Assembly: GCF_013836145.1 (NCBI RefSeq)
Contig: NZ_CP057483.1
Coordinates: 2,790,001-2,854,000, forward strand
From: Citrobacter sp. RHB25-C09
GTDB lineage: Bacteria; Pseudomonadota; Gammaproteobacteria; Enterobacterales; Enterobacteriaceae
Length of the DNA stretch: 64,000 nt
Direction: 5' to 3'
In this document: piece by piece, positions 1 to 9,698 of the stretch
How the letters are laid out: every line of letters starts with the position of its first letter
Position numbering within the stretch: position 1 is the stretch's first letter
Program-made: the position numbers and the translations under genes
Notes under the pieces: generated by a model
Told to the model about the DNA's origin: nothing
The model's input: only the letters and a program-made list of their open reading frames with translations
The model's database searches: none

Positions 1-42
1 CCGCCATAAAGAGGCAGATAAGGCGTAGCCGGAAGGGCTGCG

Positions 43-804
43 CTATTCGGGTTTGACCTGCGGATTAGTCAGCATAAAGCCGCCGTCAATGATCAGCGAC
101 TGGCCGGTGGTGTAGCTGGCGTTTTCGGAACAAAGCCATGCAACCATACTGGCAATTTCCCGCGTAGCACCAGGACGCCTTAACGGTATTGACGGTTCCG
201 AACCTGGCTGAACGTCACTGTCATCCATGTCATTCATCGGTGTCGCAATAGCCCCTGGGGCAACGGAATTCACCAGAATGTTATGCTGTACTAGCTCAAC
301 CGCCAGCGATTTGGTCAACCCGCCGAGCGCATGTTTCGCCGCCGTGTAGGCGCTGGCTTCCGGCAGGGGCGTATGTTCATGCACCGAAGTGATGTTAATG
401 ATTCGCCCCCCCTCCCCTTGTTTGATCATCCGGCGGGCAGCGATTTGCGAACAGAGAAACGCGCCGTCAACATCAACCGTAAAGACTTTTCGCCAGTCTT
501 CGTAGGACGTCTCAAGAACGGGTGATTTGTGCATGGTCCCGGCGTTGTTCACCAACACATCTATCCGACCAAATCGCGCAATCAGTTGCTCAAGAGGTTT
601 CGCCCCCTCCGGCAGCGTGCTGAGGTCCATCTGGATGGTTTCCGCCCTGACGCCGAATTGCATGGCTTCCTTTGCCGTTTCACGCGCGCCCTGCTCGTCA
701 GAATGCCAGGTAATACCGATATCAAATCCATCCAGCGCTAGCTGGAGCGCACATTCTTTGCCGATACCCGAATCAGAAGCCGTCACTATTGCCACTTTAG
801 CCAT
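43..804 (-). CDS. yohF: SDR-family oxidoreductase YohF
   Basis: Short-chain dehydrogenase/reductase of 253 residues, the length of E. coli YohF, predicted to be a cytosolic NAD(P)-dependent oxidoreductase of unknown physiological substrate. The N-terminal Rossmann motif is TASDSGIG (residues 8-15) and NNAG is at 86-89. The catalytic set is Ser140, Tyr153 and Lys157 in YTAAK. A longer frame runs upstream to about 933, but the ATG at 804 follows a good GGAGG ribosome site and gives the family N-terminus MAKVAIVT, so it is chosen. It lies downstream of mdtQ on the same strand, as in E. coli. The substrate cannot be read from the sequence. Confidence 0.93.
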   Translation of the reverse strand: MAKVAIVTASDSGIGKECALQLALDGFDIGITWHSDEQGARETAKEAMQFGVRAETIQMDLSTLPEGAKPLEQLIARFGRIDVLVNNAGTMHKSPVLETSYEDWRKVFTVDVDGAFLCSQIAARRMIKQGEGGRIINITSVHEHTPLPEASAYTAAKHALGGLTKSLAVELVQHNILVNSVAPGAIATPMNDMDDSDVQPGSEPSIPLRRPGATREIASMVAWLCSENASYTTGQSLIIDGGFMLTNPQVKPE

Positions 805-872
805 GATGTCCTCCGGTTGAAACAGACTGAACCCTAAGTATAGAAATTCAGCCCAAATTCCCCGGAAAAAAA

Positions 873-2312
873 TCATGAACGGTGATATCCGCCGCCAAGG
901 GCGCTGGTGAGCTGTATGGACGCATCTAGCCATTGGCCCTGTAAAATCAGGCCGTTACCTTGTTCACGCAGGGCAGGAATTTTCGCCTGACTGACCCGCG
1001 AACCGGCGATTATTCCGGCGTTAAAGCGCGCCTGCGCCAGTGTGACCACCCGCTGTGCGTCATGCTCGATCTGTTGCTGGTACTGATTTTTCTGCTCCAG
1101 CGTATCTACCTGACTGGCCGTCCGCACGACATCGTTCACCGCATCGACGACCGCTTTGTTGTAATTCGCGATCGAAAGATTGCTCTGCGCCTGGGCAATA
1201 TCCAGGCCGGCATTCAACCTCCCGCTGTCAAAGATCGGTAACGTCAATCCGGCGGTCACCCCCATTTGCTGCGCGGAACTGCGGAACAGATCGCTTAAGT
1301 GCAGAGCATCCTGTTGCAGGAAAGCCATCAGGTTAATGTCCGGGTAAAACGCGGCTTTTGCGGCATCAACGCTGCTCAGGGAAGATTCGATGTACCAGTG
1401 CGCCGCTTGCAAATCCGCACGGCGCGCCAGCAGGTCATAGCCCAGTTGCGTCGGCAACTGGCTTTCTACCTTCGGTAGCGTCACCGGATGTAATTTCAGT
1501 GAGCTCGACTGTGCGTTGGTTAACGCGCTCAGGCGGGCTTCAATAACCTTCATTTTGCCGGCGACATCATTTAGCTGCTGCTGGGTTTTGCTGTCATCAA
1601 TATCCGTCTCAACGCCTTCCACGGAGGAGGTGATCCCGTTTTGATAGAGCTGGCGGTCAGAATGGATAATATTTTTCTGCTCCTGCTCAATCTGCGTTAG
1701 CAGTTTGCTTAGCGACGCCTGGGTTTGCCACTCCCAGTACAGCCGTGTAACGCTGCTGGCCAGAAGCTGGCGGGTTTGTTCAAGTTCCGCTTCCCGCGCC
1801 CGAACCGCCCCGATTCTGGCTGTCACTTCCGCGCGATTTTTACCCCATAAATCGAGGTTCCACCCGGCGGTTAAGCCGAACGTGCCGTTGGTATACCAGG
1901 GACCGGTGGTCCCTGCTGCGGGGTCGGTAAGTGCAAAAGGCCCCATCAGCCCTTCAGCGGACATTTTCTGCCGCTCAACGTCGGCGGAAAAATCCAGCTG
2001 TGGTCCATCCTGCGCTTCTACCGCTTTGGCCTGCGCTTCCGCCAGTTGAATACGTTGCTGCGCCACCTGCATATCAGGCGAATGGGCTAACGCGCTGTCA
2101 ATTAAGCCATTCAACTGGGGATCGTGATATTCCTGCCACCAGTGGCTGTCCGGCCAGCCGCTTTTTAACGCGGCGGGTAACGAAGTCTCCAGATGCGATA
2201 CGGGAATTTGTTGAGCCAGCGTGTGCTGGGTATCGTGCATGGGGGCGCACCCCGCCAGCAAAACAACGAACGGAAAGCACGCTTTCACGGCGCAGAAAGA
2301 GTCACGATTCAT
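873..2312 (-). CDS. mdtQ: Outer-membrane efflux lipoprotein MdtQ (NodT/TolC family)
   Basis: Outer-membrane factor of the RND/MFS efflux type, 479 residues. It has a signal peptide ending in the lipobox LLAGC, so a lipid-anchored trimeric channel is expected. Two TolC-type repeats follow, with the typical long coiled-coil segments (AQQRIQLAEAQAKAVEAQ and a later counterpart). The start at 2312 (MNRDSF) is chosen because it gives a proper signal peptide; the frame itself stays open to 2387. From memory this locus (yohG) is disrupted in E. coli K-12, whereas the gene is intact here. No cognate membrane-fusion protein or pump is adjacent, so its partner is unknown. It sits between dusC and yohF, all on the minus strand. 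Confidence 0.88.
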   Translation of the reverse strand: MNRDSFCAVKACFPFVVLLAGCAPMHDTQHTLAQQIPVSHLETSLPAALKSGWPDSHWWQEYHDPQLNGLIDSALAHSPDMQVAQQRIQLAEAQAKAVEAQDGPQLDFSADVERQKMSAEGLMGPFALTDPAAGTTGPWYTNGTFGLTAGWNLDLWGKNRAEVTARIGAVRAREAELEQTRQLLASSVTRLYWEWQTQASLSKLLTQIEQEQKNIIHSDRQLYQNGITSSVEGVETDIDDSKTQQQLNDVAGKMKVIEARLSALTNAQSSSLKLHPVTLPKVESQLPTQLGYDLLARRADLQAAHWYIESSLSSVDAAKAAFYPDINLMAFLQQDALHLSDLFRSSAQQMGVTAGLTLPIFDSGRLNAGLDIAQAQSNLSIANYNKAVVDAVNDVVRTASQVDTLEQKNQYQQQIEHDAQRVVTLAQARFNAGIIAGSRVSQAKIPALREQGNGLILQGQWLDASIQLTSALGGGYHRS

Positions 2313-2457
2313 GAAGAGGTTCTGAATGAAAAAAGATGTGCGGAGGTTACTCTTTGTCGTACCGCGTTTTTTAGGTACGCGTGGCAAAACATCTTTAGAT
2401 ATTAAAAGTCACATTCCGCAAAATATTCAGGCCGTGAATATAAAAACATCAAAGATA

Positions 2458-3396
2458 TTAAATGGTAATGGCCTGAATCGCGCGGGCAATGTCCGGGGAA
2501 TTGTTCAGTGCACGGATTGCCTGAAAGACATCCGTGGCCTCGGCGTATTCCTTGCGTAAATAGCCCAACCATTGCTTAATGCGCGCGACGTGGTAAAGGC
2601 CGGTATCGCCCTGTTTTTCCAGTCGGGTATATTTCTGCAGGAGCGCTACCACTTCCGGCCAGGGGAGGCGCGGTTCGTTATATTTCACCACCCGACTCAG
2701 GTTAGGAATGTTGAGCGCCCCGCGACCGATCATTACCGCATCGCAACCGCTGACGGCCATGCATTCCTGCGCGCTTTGCCAGTCCCAGATTTCACCGTTG
2801 GCGATCACCGGGATCGTCAGGCGCTGGCGAATTTCGCCAATCGCCTGCCAGTTGATATGCTCCGCTTTATAACCCTGCTCTTTGGTGCGCCCGTGAACCA
2901 CCAGTTCGCTGGCGCCGGCCTGCTGGACGGCATCGGCAATTTCGAACTGCCTGTCGCCGCTGTCCCAGCCCAGACGAATTTTCACCGTCACCGGTAAATG
3001 TGCGGGTACCGCCTCGCGCATCGCTTTCGCACCCTGATAGATAAGCTCAGGATCTTTCAGCAAGGTCGCGCCACCGCCGCTGCCGTTGACCATTTTTGAC
3101 GGACAGCCACAGTTGAGGTCCACGCCATAAGAACCCAGTTCCACCGCGCGGGCGGCGTTTTCCGCCAGCCACTGCGGATACTGACCTAAGAGCTGTACGC
3201 GCACCAGGGTGCCGGACGGCGTTCGACTGCCGTGCTGCAGTTCCGGGCAGAGTCGATGAAACACTTTTACTGGCAGGAGTTGATCCACCACGCGCACAAA
3301 TTCGGTGATGCAGAGATCGTAATCATTCACTTCCGTCAGAAGTTCGCGTACCAGTGAGTCCAGTACACCTTCCATCGGCGCCAGTAAAACACGCAT
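2458..3396 (-). CDS. dusC: tRNA-dihydrouridine(16) synthase DusC
   Basis: FMN- and NADPH-dependent enzyme that reduces uridine 16 in the tRNA D-loop. The protein has 312 residues, close to the 315 of E. coli DusC, with the C-terminus about three residues shorter. The N-terminal LLAPMEGVLD is the flavin-binding start of the TIM barrel. The catalytic region LNCGCPSKMVNGSGGG is present, with the general-acid Cys98. The ATG at 3396 is chosen over an upstream in-frame start because it gives the family N-terminus MRVLLAPMEG. The gene lies directly downstream of the terminator of the mhb operon, so it needs its own promoter in or near the hairpin region. Confidence 0.96.
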   Translation of the reverse strand: MRVLLAPMEGVLDSLVRELLTEVNDYDLCITEFVRVVDQLLPVKVFHRLCPELQHGSRTPSGTLVRVQLLGQYPQWLAENAARAVELGSYGVDLNCGCPSKMVNGSGGGATLLKDPELIYQGAKAMREAVPAHLPVTVKIRLGWDSGDRQFEIADAVQQAGASELVVHGRTKEQGYKAEHINWQAIGEIRQRLTIPVIANGEIWDWQSAQECMAVSGCDAVMIGRGALNIPNLSRVVKYNEPRLPWPEVVALLQKYTRLEKQGDTGLYHVARIKQWLGYLRKEYAEATDVFQAIRALNNSPDIARAIQAITI

Positions 3397-3408
3397 ATTG
3401 TGACCCGC

Positions 3409-3440
3409 AAAAAAAAGAGGCGCTATCATAGCGCCTCTTT
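3409..3440 (-). terminator. Rho-independent terminator of the mhb operon
   Basis: A 9-bp perfect stem (GAGGCGCTA / TAGCGCCTC) at 3417-3437 with a 3-nt loop. Read on the minus strand it is followed by a run of eight T. It lies after mhbM and immediately upstream of dusC, and would insulate dusC from mhb transcription. Confidence 0.85.
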
Positions 3441-3469
3441 CAACTTAGCAAAACCTTTTGCGGGTGAGG

Positions 3470-3506
3470 TTCCGGAGGGCGGCGTAAACGCCTTAACCGG
3501 CCTGCA
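3470..3506. repeat. REP-like palindrome
   Basis: The tract TCCGGAGGGCGGCGTAAACG followed by CCTTAACCGG matches the REP/BIME consensus with a few changes. It lies between the mhbM stop and the operon terminator, the usual 3'-intergenic position of REP elements. Confidence 0.65.
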
Positions 3507-3525
3507 AGCCTCCGGCAACGGTCAC

Positions 3526-4719
3526 TTAGCGCGGCTTAAGGCAGTTTTCTTCTTTCCAGCCGTACAGCCATTCCATACTGCGGTAAAACTCCGCCTGGGT
3601 TTTGCCTTTCCACAACAGGTTGCGAACCTGACGCTCCACGCCAGCGGCGTGATAAAGGCGGCCCATTTCGCGGGTTGACCAGACAATACGCGCGGTACGC
3701 GGAATGCGAACAGACTCATACAACGCAAAGGCTTTCGCCGCGTCGCCGTCGCATTGCGCCAGCGCTTTACCCAGCGTCACCGCATCCTCCAGCGCCATAC
3801 AGGCACCCTGCGCCATATACTGCGCGACCGGGTGCGCGGCATCGCCGACCAGGGTGATGCGATCGGTGCCCCACTTGCCCACCGGCTCGCGATCTGCCGT
3901 TGACCAGCGACGCCACGTCGTCGGCTTATCGAGCATCTGACGCGGGCGCGGGTGGATGCCTTCGAAATACGAAAGCACTTCCTCCTTGCTGCCGTCCTTC
4001 ACGCCCCACTCTTCCTGCTGACGGCTGTGGAAGGTCACAACCAGGTTGTACTGCTTGCCGCCGCGCAGCGGATAGTGGACCAGGTGGCAATGTGGACCGG
4101 CCCAGAGTACCGGCGCGTTGATGCGCAGATCCTGCGGCATATCGTCACAGTCGATCACCGCACGATACACAACGTGGCCGGTCACGCGCGGCGCGTCGCC
4201 AATCAGGCTCTGACGCACAACGGAACGCACACCGTCGCAGCCGACCAGAATATCCGCCGTCCAGCTATTACCCTGCTCATCAAACACCGTGACGTCATCT
4301 GCCGTTTCACGAATATCAACGATGGTGGTCGAGGTTCGGTACTCCACGTTCGGGTTGACCTGCACCGCTTCCCAGACCGAGGCGTGAATGTCTACGCGGT
4401 GAATTACCGCATACGGGCCGCCGAACTTGTCGCGAAATGCCTGTCCCGTCTCAATGCATACCACTTCTTCTGCGTTCACCGCGTCCATCATGGTGATGTG
4501 ATCGGTAAACACCGCACGCTGGCGCGCGACGTCACCGACGCCGAGACTGTCCAGCGCAGAGAAGGCGTTGGGGCCGAGCTGAATGCCCGCGCCAATCTCG
4601 CCGATCTCATGTGCTTTTTCCAGCAGCATGACTTTGATGCCCTGGCGTGCCAGCGATAGCGCGGTAGCTGCACCGCCAATTCCGCCGCCGACGATAATTG
4701 CGCTCGTCACTTTAGCCAT
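3526..4719 (-). CDS. mhbM: 3-hydroxybenzoate 6-hydroxylase (FAD monooxygenase)
   Basis: Class A flavoprotein monooxygenase of 397 residues, predicted to convert 3-hydroxybenzoate to gentisate with NADH and O2. The FAD/NAD motifs are all present: GGGIGG (residues 11-16), GCDGVRS (160-166) and GDAAHP (292-297). It is the last gene of a minus-strand run MhbT-D-H-I-M, which is the Klebsiella mhb gene order as I recall it. The spacing to mhbI is 14 bp. The neighbouring gentisate dioxygenase, fumarylpyruvate hydrolase and maleylpyruvate isomerase favour a gentisate-forming hydroxylase. Salicylate 5-hydroxylation is less likely for a single-component enzyme of this type. Confidence 0.9.
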   Translation of the reverse strand: MAKVTSAIIVGGGIGGAATALSLARQGIKVMLLEKAHEIGEIGAGIQLGPNAFSALDSLGVGDVARQRAVFTDHITMMDAVNAEEVVCIETGQAFRDKFGGPYAVIHRVDIHASVWEAVQVNPNVEYRTSTTIVDIRETADDVTVFDEQGNSWTADILVGCDGVRSVVRQSLIGDAPRVTGHVVYRAVIDCDDMPQDLRINAPVLWAGPHCHLVHYPLRGGKQYNLVVTFHSRQQEEWGVKDGSKEEVLSYFEGIHPRPRQMLDKPTTWRRWSTADREPVGKWGTDRITLVGDAAHPVAQYMAQGACMALEDAVTLGKALAQCDGDAAKAFALYESVRIPRTARIVWSTREMGRLYHAAGVERQVRNLLWKGKTQAEFYRSMEWLYGWKEENCLKPR

Positions 4720-4733
4720 TGTCGTTCTCCTTC

Positions 4734-5378
4734 TCAGGCTGAGATTTTATCTTGTTGATTTTCCGGGGCAGCGGCGATAAACGCCGGGAGCTGTGTGCAG
4801 GCGTCGTAGACCGCTTTACAGCGCGGATACCCACTCAGATCGCACCCCATTCTGAGCGCATTCGCCCATTGCGGAATCAGGCAGCAGTCGGCAAGCGTTG
4901 GGGCATTCCCGACGCAATATGCCGCTGACTGGCTCTGACGCAGCAGTTGTTCGACTGCGCTTAACCCCTGCTGGATCCAGTGGGCATACCAGCGTTTTTT
5001 GTCCTCTTCACTGACCTTTAACTCTTCGCTCAGATAGCGCAACACCCGCAAGTTATTGACCGGATGAATGTCACAGGCGATGGCATAGACGATTTCCAGT
5101 ACCCGTGAACGCTGCGGATCGCTGGCAGGCAACAGGCGCGACTGCGGAAAATGCCGGTCCAGCCAGTCGATAATCGCCAGCGACTGACCCAGCGCTTCGC
5201 CATCATCATTGATTAACGTCGGTACCAGTCCGACCGGGTTGAGCCGTCGATAGCTCAGCTCGTTTTGCTGGCCGATACGAATATTGACGCCCACGGTCTG
5301 GTAGTCGATACCCTTCAGCGCCAGCGCGATGCGCACGCGGTAAGAGGCTGAGCTATTGAAAAAACTGTACAGCTTCAT
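4734..5378 (-). CDS. mhbI: Maleylpyruvate isomerase (zeta-class GST)
   Basis: Glutathione-dependent cis-trans isomerase of 214 residues, converting maleylpyruvate to fumarylpyruvate in the gentisate pathway. The zeta-class glutathione S-transferase N-terminus is clear: SSASYRVRIAL at residues 9-19 corresponds to the SSCxxRVRIAL motif, with Ala in place of the usual Cys. A C-terminal helical GST domain follows. The gene lies between mhbH and mhbM with short gaps, consistent with one operon. Maleylacetoacetate isomerase of tyrosine breakdown has the same fold; the adjacent gentisate genes decide for the maleylpyruvate role. Confidence 0.88.
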   Translation of the reverse strand: MKLYSFFNSSASYRVRIALALKGIDYQTVGVNIRIGQQNELSYRRLNPVGLVPTLINDDGEALGQSLAIIDWLDRHFPQSRLLPASDPQRSRVLEIVYAIACDIHPVNNLRVLRYLSEELKVSEEDKKRWYAHWIQQGLSAVEQLLRQSQSAAYCVGNAPTLADCCLIPQWANALRMGCDLSGYPRCKAVYDACTQLPAFIAAAPENQQDKISA

Positions 5379-5386
5379 AAATCACC

Positions 5387-6088
<702 letters not shown>

Positions 6089-6103
6089 TGCGCTCTCCCA
6101 AAA

Positions 6104-7141
6104 TTAATAGCGTGCTTCACGGAACAACCCGAGGGCTTCCTGTACCGGTCGGTCTGAAAAACTGAATAACACCGTCTCTTCTGTGGTGTTGAATGACACG
6201 CCGTGCCACGTCGGTACCACGAAGATATCTTTTGCTGAAAAATTGAAGCTCTCGTTGCCGATGGTGACCTGTCCGGCCCCTTCGACCACGTGATAAATGG
6301 TGCTGTCGGTAGTGCGCGCCACTCGCGAAGCAAACCCTTTCGGCAGCAGTTGCAGGAAGGTACCCATCGACGGCATTGGAGACCCACCCGTCACCGGGTT
6401 GACGTAGCGCATCTTGTAGCCATCCCACTCGTCGGCGTCGCCGAGGCGCATCAGGTCATGTAATGCTTCACGGCTGCGGTCGTAGCGGTAGTTGAAAATC
6501 GGTGAGGAATTCCCTTTCTGATGACGCACCGGCAGCATGTTGGCGGCGTAGCGCGGCAGGTAATCGCCCTCTTTACGCATCACCGGCTGCTGATCTTCCG
6601 GGTAATCCTCAGCAAAACCACAGCCCAGCAGGTTGACCAGCGGCAGATCCAGCCCGTCCAGCCAGACCACCGGTTCATTGCCCGGGTTGCCGTGATCGTG
6701 CCACTGCCATTGCGGGGTCAGAATGAAATCGCCTTCATGCATCTGCGTCCGCTCGCCGTCAACGGCCGTGAACGCCCCTTTCCCTTCAACGATAAAGCGC
6801 AGGGCCGACTGGTTATGGCGATGGCTCGGTGCCACTTCGCCGGGCATGATCAGCTGTAATCCCGCATACAGCGTCGAGGTGATTGACGACTGGCCGCGCA
6901 GCATTGGGTTTTCCAGCACCAGCACGCGGCGTACCGCCTCTTTCGCGCCAATCAGATTGCCGCTTTCCAGCAGCAGCGGGCGAATTTCCTGGTAGTTCCA
7001 GTACGCCGGAGCACAGTTCGCATTCGGCGTTTGCGGCACCAGGTGGTGTAACGATTCCCACAGCGGCGTCAGGTTTTGACCAGAAATATGCTGGTAGAAC
7101 TGCTGACGGTTGTTTTTAACATCCTGATTGTGTTCAGACAT
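6104..7141 (-). CDS. mhbD: Gentisate 1,2-dioxygenase
   Basis: Fe(II) ring-cleaving bicupin dioxygenase of 345 residues, opening gentisate to maleylpyruvate. The N-terminal cupin carries the metal-ligand region PSHRHNQSALRF (His107 and His109) and the second half-motif WQWHDHGN (His148, His150). A second cupin core follows around residues 250-330 (STIYHVVEGAGQ and VVPTWHGVSF). It is the first enzyme gene after the transporter in the minus-strand operon. Together with mhbM, mhbI and mhbH it completes the route from 3-hydroxybenzoate to fumarate and pyruvate. Confidence 0.94.
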   Translation of the reverse strand: MSEHNQDVKNNRQQFYQHISGQNLTPLWESLHHLVPQTPNANCAPAYWNYQEIRPLLLESGNLIGAKEAVRRVLVLENPMLRGQSSITSTLYAGLQLIMPGEVAPSHRHNQSALRFIVEGKGAFTAVDGERTQMHEGDFILTPQWQWHDHGNPGNEPVVWLDGLDLPLVNLLGCGFAEDYPEDQQPVMRKEGDYLPRYAANMLPVRHQKGNSSPIFNYRYDRSREALHDLMRLGDADEWDGYKMRYVNPVTGGSPMPSMGTFLQLLPKGFASRVARTTDSTIYHVVEGAGQVTIGNESFNFSAKDIFVVPTWHGVSFNTTEETVLFSFSDRPVQEALGLFREARY

Positions 7142-7152
7142 AGGGATTCTCC

Positions 7153-8511
7153 TTATTCGTTCACGACGCCCGCACGAGGCAGGGTGTCAGGGACAGAGGC
7201 CGACTGGCGGACAGCAACCGTCAGCAGGGTAAGCATTACCGCGCTGATAGCCGCCGGCACGGCGATAATGAAAAACAGGGTATCGAATGAGAAATTCATC
7301 GCCATCATCACCCCGCCGGAAAGCGAGCCGACAATCGCGCCGCAGCGGCCGATAGCATTAGCCCAGCTCACGCCCGTCGCGCGGCTTTGGGTCGGATAAA
7401 GCGTGGCGGTTAAGGCGTTCAGGCCAACCTGGGATCCGCTGATACCCACGCCGGTACCGAAGATCGCCAGCGCCATCAGCCAAAGGCCGTTTTCACTCAG
7501 ACCAATCATGACGATGCATACCGCCCCCAGCGCATAGCTCACGGCCAGCACCCGGAACGGGTTGTGCTTATCCATCAGCACTCCCAGCGCCAGCGCGCCC
7601 AGCGTTCCGCCGATCTGGAAGGCCGCAGTGACCCAGGAAGCCTGTTGCAGGTTAATACCGCGATGGTTCAGCAGCGTCGGCATCCAGCTTGAGAGAAGAT
7701 AGATAATTAACAGACTCATAAAGAACACCACCCATAACATGAGGGTAATGGGCAACTGACGCCCGGCAAAAAGCTGGCGGATGCTGCCTTTTGCCACGGC
7801 GGCGGTTTCGTTGAGCCAGAAATGAGTGTTGTCGTGGCGCTCCCCGGTCATAGCGCTGACCGTTTTGGCAATGGTCTCCTGCGGCAACTGGCGACGAACC
7901 TGCCAGCGCGGCGACTCCGGCAGTACGGCCAGCAGCACGAAGAACAGCATCAGGGGCAGCACGCCGCCGAGCACTAAAATCCCATGCCAGCCGATAGTCG
8001 GTACCAACTGTGCGCTGACAATCCCGCCCATTGCCGAACCCAGCGTAAAGCCGCAAAACATGAGCGTCACCAGCGCGCCGCGACGGCGCGCAGGCAGATA
8101 TTCGGAGGTCATGGTAATGGTATTGGGCATCGCGCCGCCCAGCCCGAGGCCGGTCAGAAAGCGCAGAATAACCAGCGTTTGCAGATCCGGCGAGAATGCC
8201 GACAGCAGGCTGAGCGCGCCGAAGAGGAATACGCAAAGCTCAATGACCCGTTTGCGACCAAAGCGGTCCGAAAGCGGCCCACAGAGCAGCGCGCCCGCCG
8301 TCAGCCCCAGCAACCCCGAACCAAATAGCGGGGCCAGATCGCCGGCGGTCAGTTGCCAGTGGGTACGAATATCCGGGGCGATAAATCCAATTGCGGCGGT
8401 ATCGAATCCGTCGAGCATTACCACCAGAAAGCAGCAGATGATGACCCGCCAGTGGATCTTGCCGACGGGTGCAGCATCGATCAGCGCTTGTAGTTCACGT
8501 CGTTGAATCAT
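7153..8511 (-). CDS. mhbT: MFS aromatic-acid:H+ symporter
   Basis: Twelve-helix major-facilitator transporter of 452 residues in the aromatic acid:H+ symporter group. The first helix carries DGFD (residues 34-37), a signature of that family, and the loop 2-3 motif GPLSDRFGRKR is present. It heads the minus-strand operon, 11 bp before the gentisate dioxygenase, so 3-hydroxybenzoate or gentisate is the likely substrate; which of the two cannot be told from sequence. It is divergent from the regulator gene across a 126-bp intergenic region. Confidence 0.87.
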   Translation of the reverse strand: MIQRRELQALIDAAPVGKIHWRVIICCFLVVMLDGFDTAAIGFIAPDIRTHWQLTAGDLAPLFGSGLLGLTAGALLCGPLSDRFGRKRVIELCVFLFGALSLLSAFSPDLQTLVILRFLTGLGLGGAMPNTITMTSEYLPARRRGALVTLMFCGFTLGSAMGGIVSAQLVPTIGWHGILVLGGVLPLMLFFVLLAVLPESPRWQVRRQLPQETIAKTVSAMTGERHDNTHFWLNETAAVAKGSIRQLFAGRQLPITLMLWVVFFMSLLIIYLLSSWMPTLLNHRGINLQQASWVTAAFQIGGTLGALALGVLMDKHNPFRVLAVSYALGAVCIVMIGLSENGLWLMALAIFGTGVGISGSQVGLNALTATLYPTQSRATGVSWANAIGRCGAIVGSLSGGVMMAMNFSFDTLFFIIAVPAAISAVMLTLLTVAVRQSASVPDTLPRAGVVNE

Positions 8512-8616
8512 TGTGAATGCCTCGGTGCAGGGAGAGAAAGAGGTTCTTTTGTTTTTGGTATGTTACGAGTTTGTAGATTGGGCGATAAAATGTACAATGG
8601 CATTTCATGCAGAGAC

Positions 8617-8632
8617 ATAACCTGGGGGTTAT
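8617..8632. promoter_or_regulatory. Perfect 16-bp inverted repeat, candidate LysR operator
   Basis: ATAACC-tggg-GGTTAT is a perfect palindrome ending five bases before the regulator ATG and overlapping its G-rich ribosome site. It could be an autoregulatory operator for the divergent LysR regulator, or a small mRNA hairpin that limits translation. Function is inferred from position and symmetry only. Confidence 0.45.
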
Positions 8633-8637
8633 AGCAA

Positions 8638-9546
8638 ATGGCAAACTGGGCGCAAAAACTCAAACTGCATCACCTGCAAATGCTGATGGCTCTAGGCGAA
8701 CAGGGAAATCTGACGCACGTCGCCCGGATGATGAATATCACCCAGCCCGCGCTGTCAAAATGGCTATCACAGCTTGAAGATGAGATTGGGATCACGCTTT
8801 TCGAGCGTCACAGTAAAGGCCTGCGCCCGTCAGAAGGGGGGAAATTACTGCTGCAACATGCCCAGCGTTTAATTAACGATCTGGAACGCTCACAGTATGA
8901 AATGGCACGCTTTAAGGAAGGCGGGCTGGTGGGCAGCCTGAAAATCGGCTGTTCGCCGGTAGCGACCGACTGCGTATCACAGGCGATTCTCGGCCTGCTG
9001 GAAGAAATGCCAACGCTGCATCTGAACATAGAAGAAAAAGTGATGACCCCGCTGCTGCACGACCTGCTTGCCGGTTCGGTCGATGTGGTCGTTGGCCGCG
9101 TTGGCGGGCGCGCGTTACAGCTGCCCCTCAATTATCAGGTGCTTTACACCGAACCCGTCTGCTTTGTCGCCCGTCCAAACCATCCGCTGGCGAAGCACGC
9201 GACGCTGAGCTGGAGCGAACTCGCCAACTGGCGCTGGATAGTCTGGCCAACGGGCACGCCTATCCGCATTAGTATCGATAATGCTCTGGTCGATAATGGC
9301 GTTATGCTGCCGGAAAACACTATTGAATCGGCGTCGATGAACGTCAGCACCAACCTGCTGCAAAGCAGCGATATGATCTCTATTCTTTCTTTACGTCTGG
9401 CGCAACGCTATGCCAGCCAGGGTCAGTTGGTGATCCTCAATCTGCCGAAGATCGAACAAAAAGGCAGCGTCGGGGTGTTCTGGAGGAAAAATGAAACGCC
9501 TTCCGCTGCGCTGAGCCGCTTTCTGCATTTTCTGGCACAGGTTTAA
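8638..9546 (+). CDS. mhbR: LysR-type regulator of the gentisate operon
   Basis: LysR-family transcription factor of 302 residues. The N-terminal winged helix-turn-helix is plain (HHLQMLMALGEQGNLTHVAR, then NITQPALSKWLSQLEDEIG), followed by a substrate-binding effector domain from about residue 93. It is divergently transcribed from mhbT, the usual arrangement for a LysR activator of an adjacent catabolic operon. The predicted effector is 3-hydroxybenzoate or gentisate, by analogy with Klebsiella MhbR. Confidence 0.88.
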   Translation: MANWAQKLKLHHLQMLMALGEQGNLTHVARMMNITQPALSKWLSQLEDEIGITLFERHSKGLRPSEGGKLLLQHAQRLINDLERSQYEMARFKEGGLVGSLKIGCSPVATDCVSQAILGLLEEMPTLHLNIEEKVMTPLLHDLLAGSVDVVVGRVGGRALQLPLNYQVLYTEPVCFVARPNHPLAKHATLSWSELANWRWIVWPTGTPIRISIDNALVDNGVMLPENTIESASMNVSTNLLQSSDMISILSLRLAQRYASQGQLVILNLPKIEQKGSVGVFWRKNETPSAALSRFLHFLAQV

Positions 9547-9608
9547 CGCAATTCACGGAGTTACCTGACGTTACCGCTGTCTATCATTGCCATGCGCAGA
9601 ATTCATGA

Positions 9609-9624
9609 TGTGATCGATAGCACA
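9609..9624 (+). promoter_or_regulatory. Predicted CRP site upstream of yohJK-cdd
   Basis: TGTGA-TCGATA-GCACA matches the CRP consensus TGTGA-N6-TCACA at nine of ten conserved positions. A possible -10 box TATGAT lies at 9641-9646 and the yohJ start at 9699, which fits a CRP-activated promoter. Confidence 0.65.
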
Positions 9625-9698
9625 GTTTCAGGTTTAATTGTATGATGATTGAAAGCCTGTCCTACCAGGCGTCGTTGTTGACGTCAAGGAATTACACC

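Noticed and set aside
2326..2559. 77-residue plus-strand ORF between mdtQ and dusC
   Set aside because: Runs antisense into dusC and shows no family resemblance.
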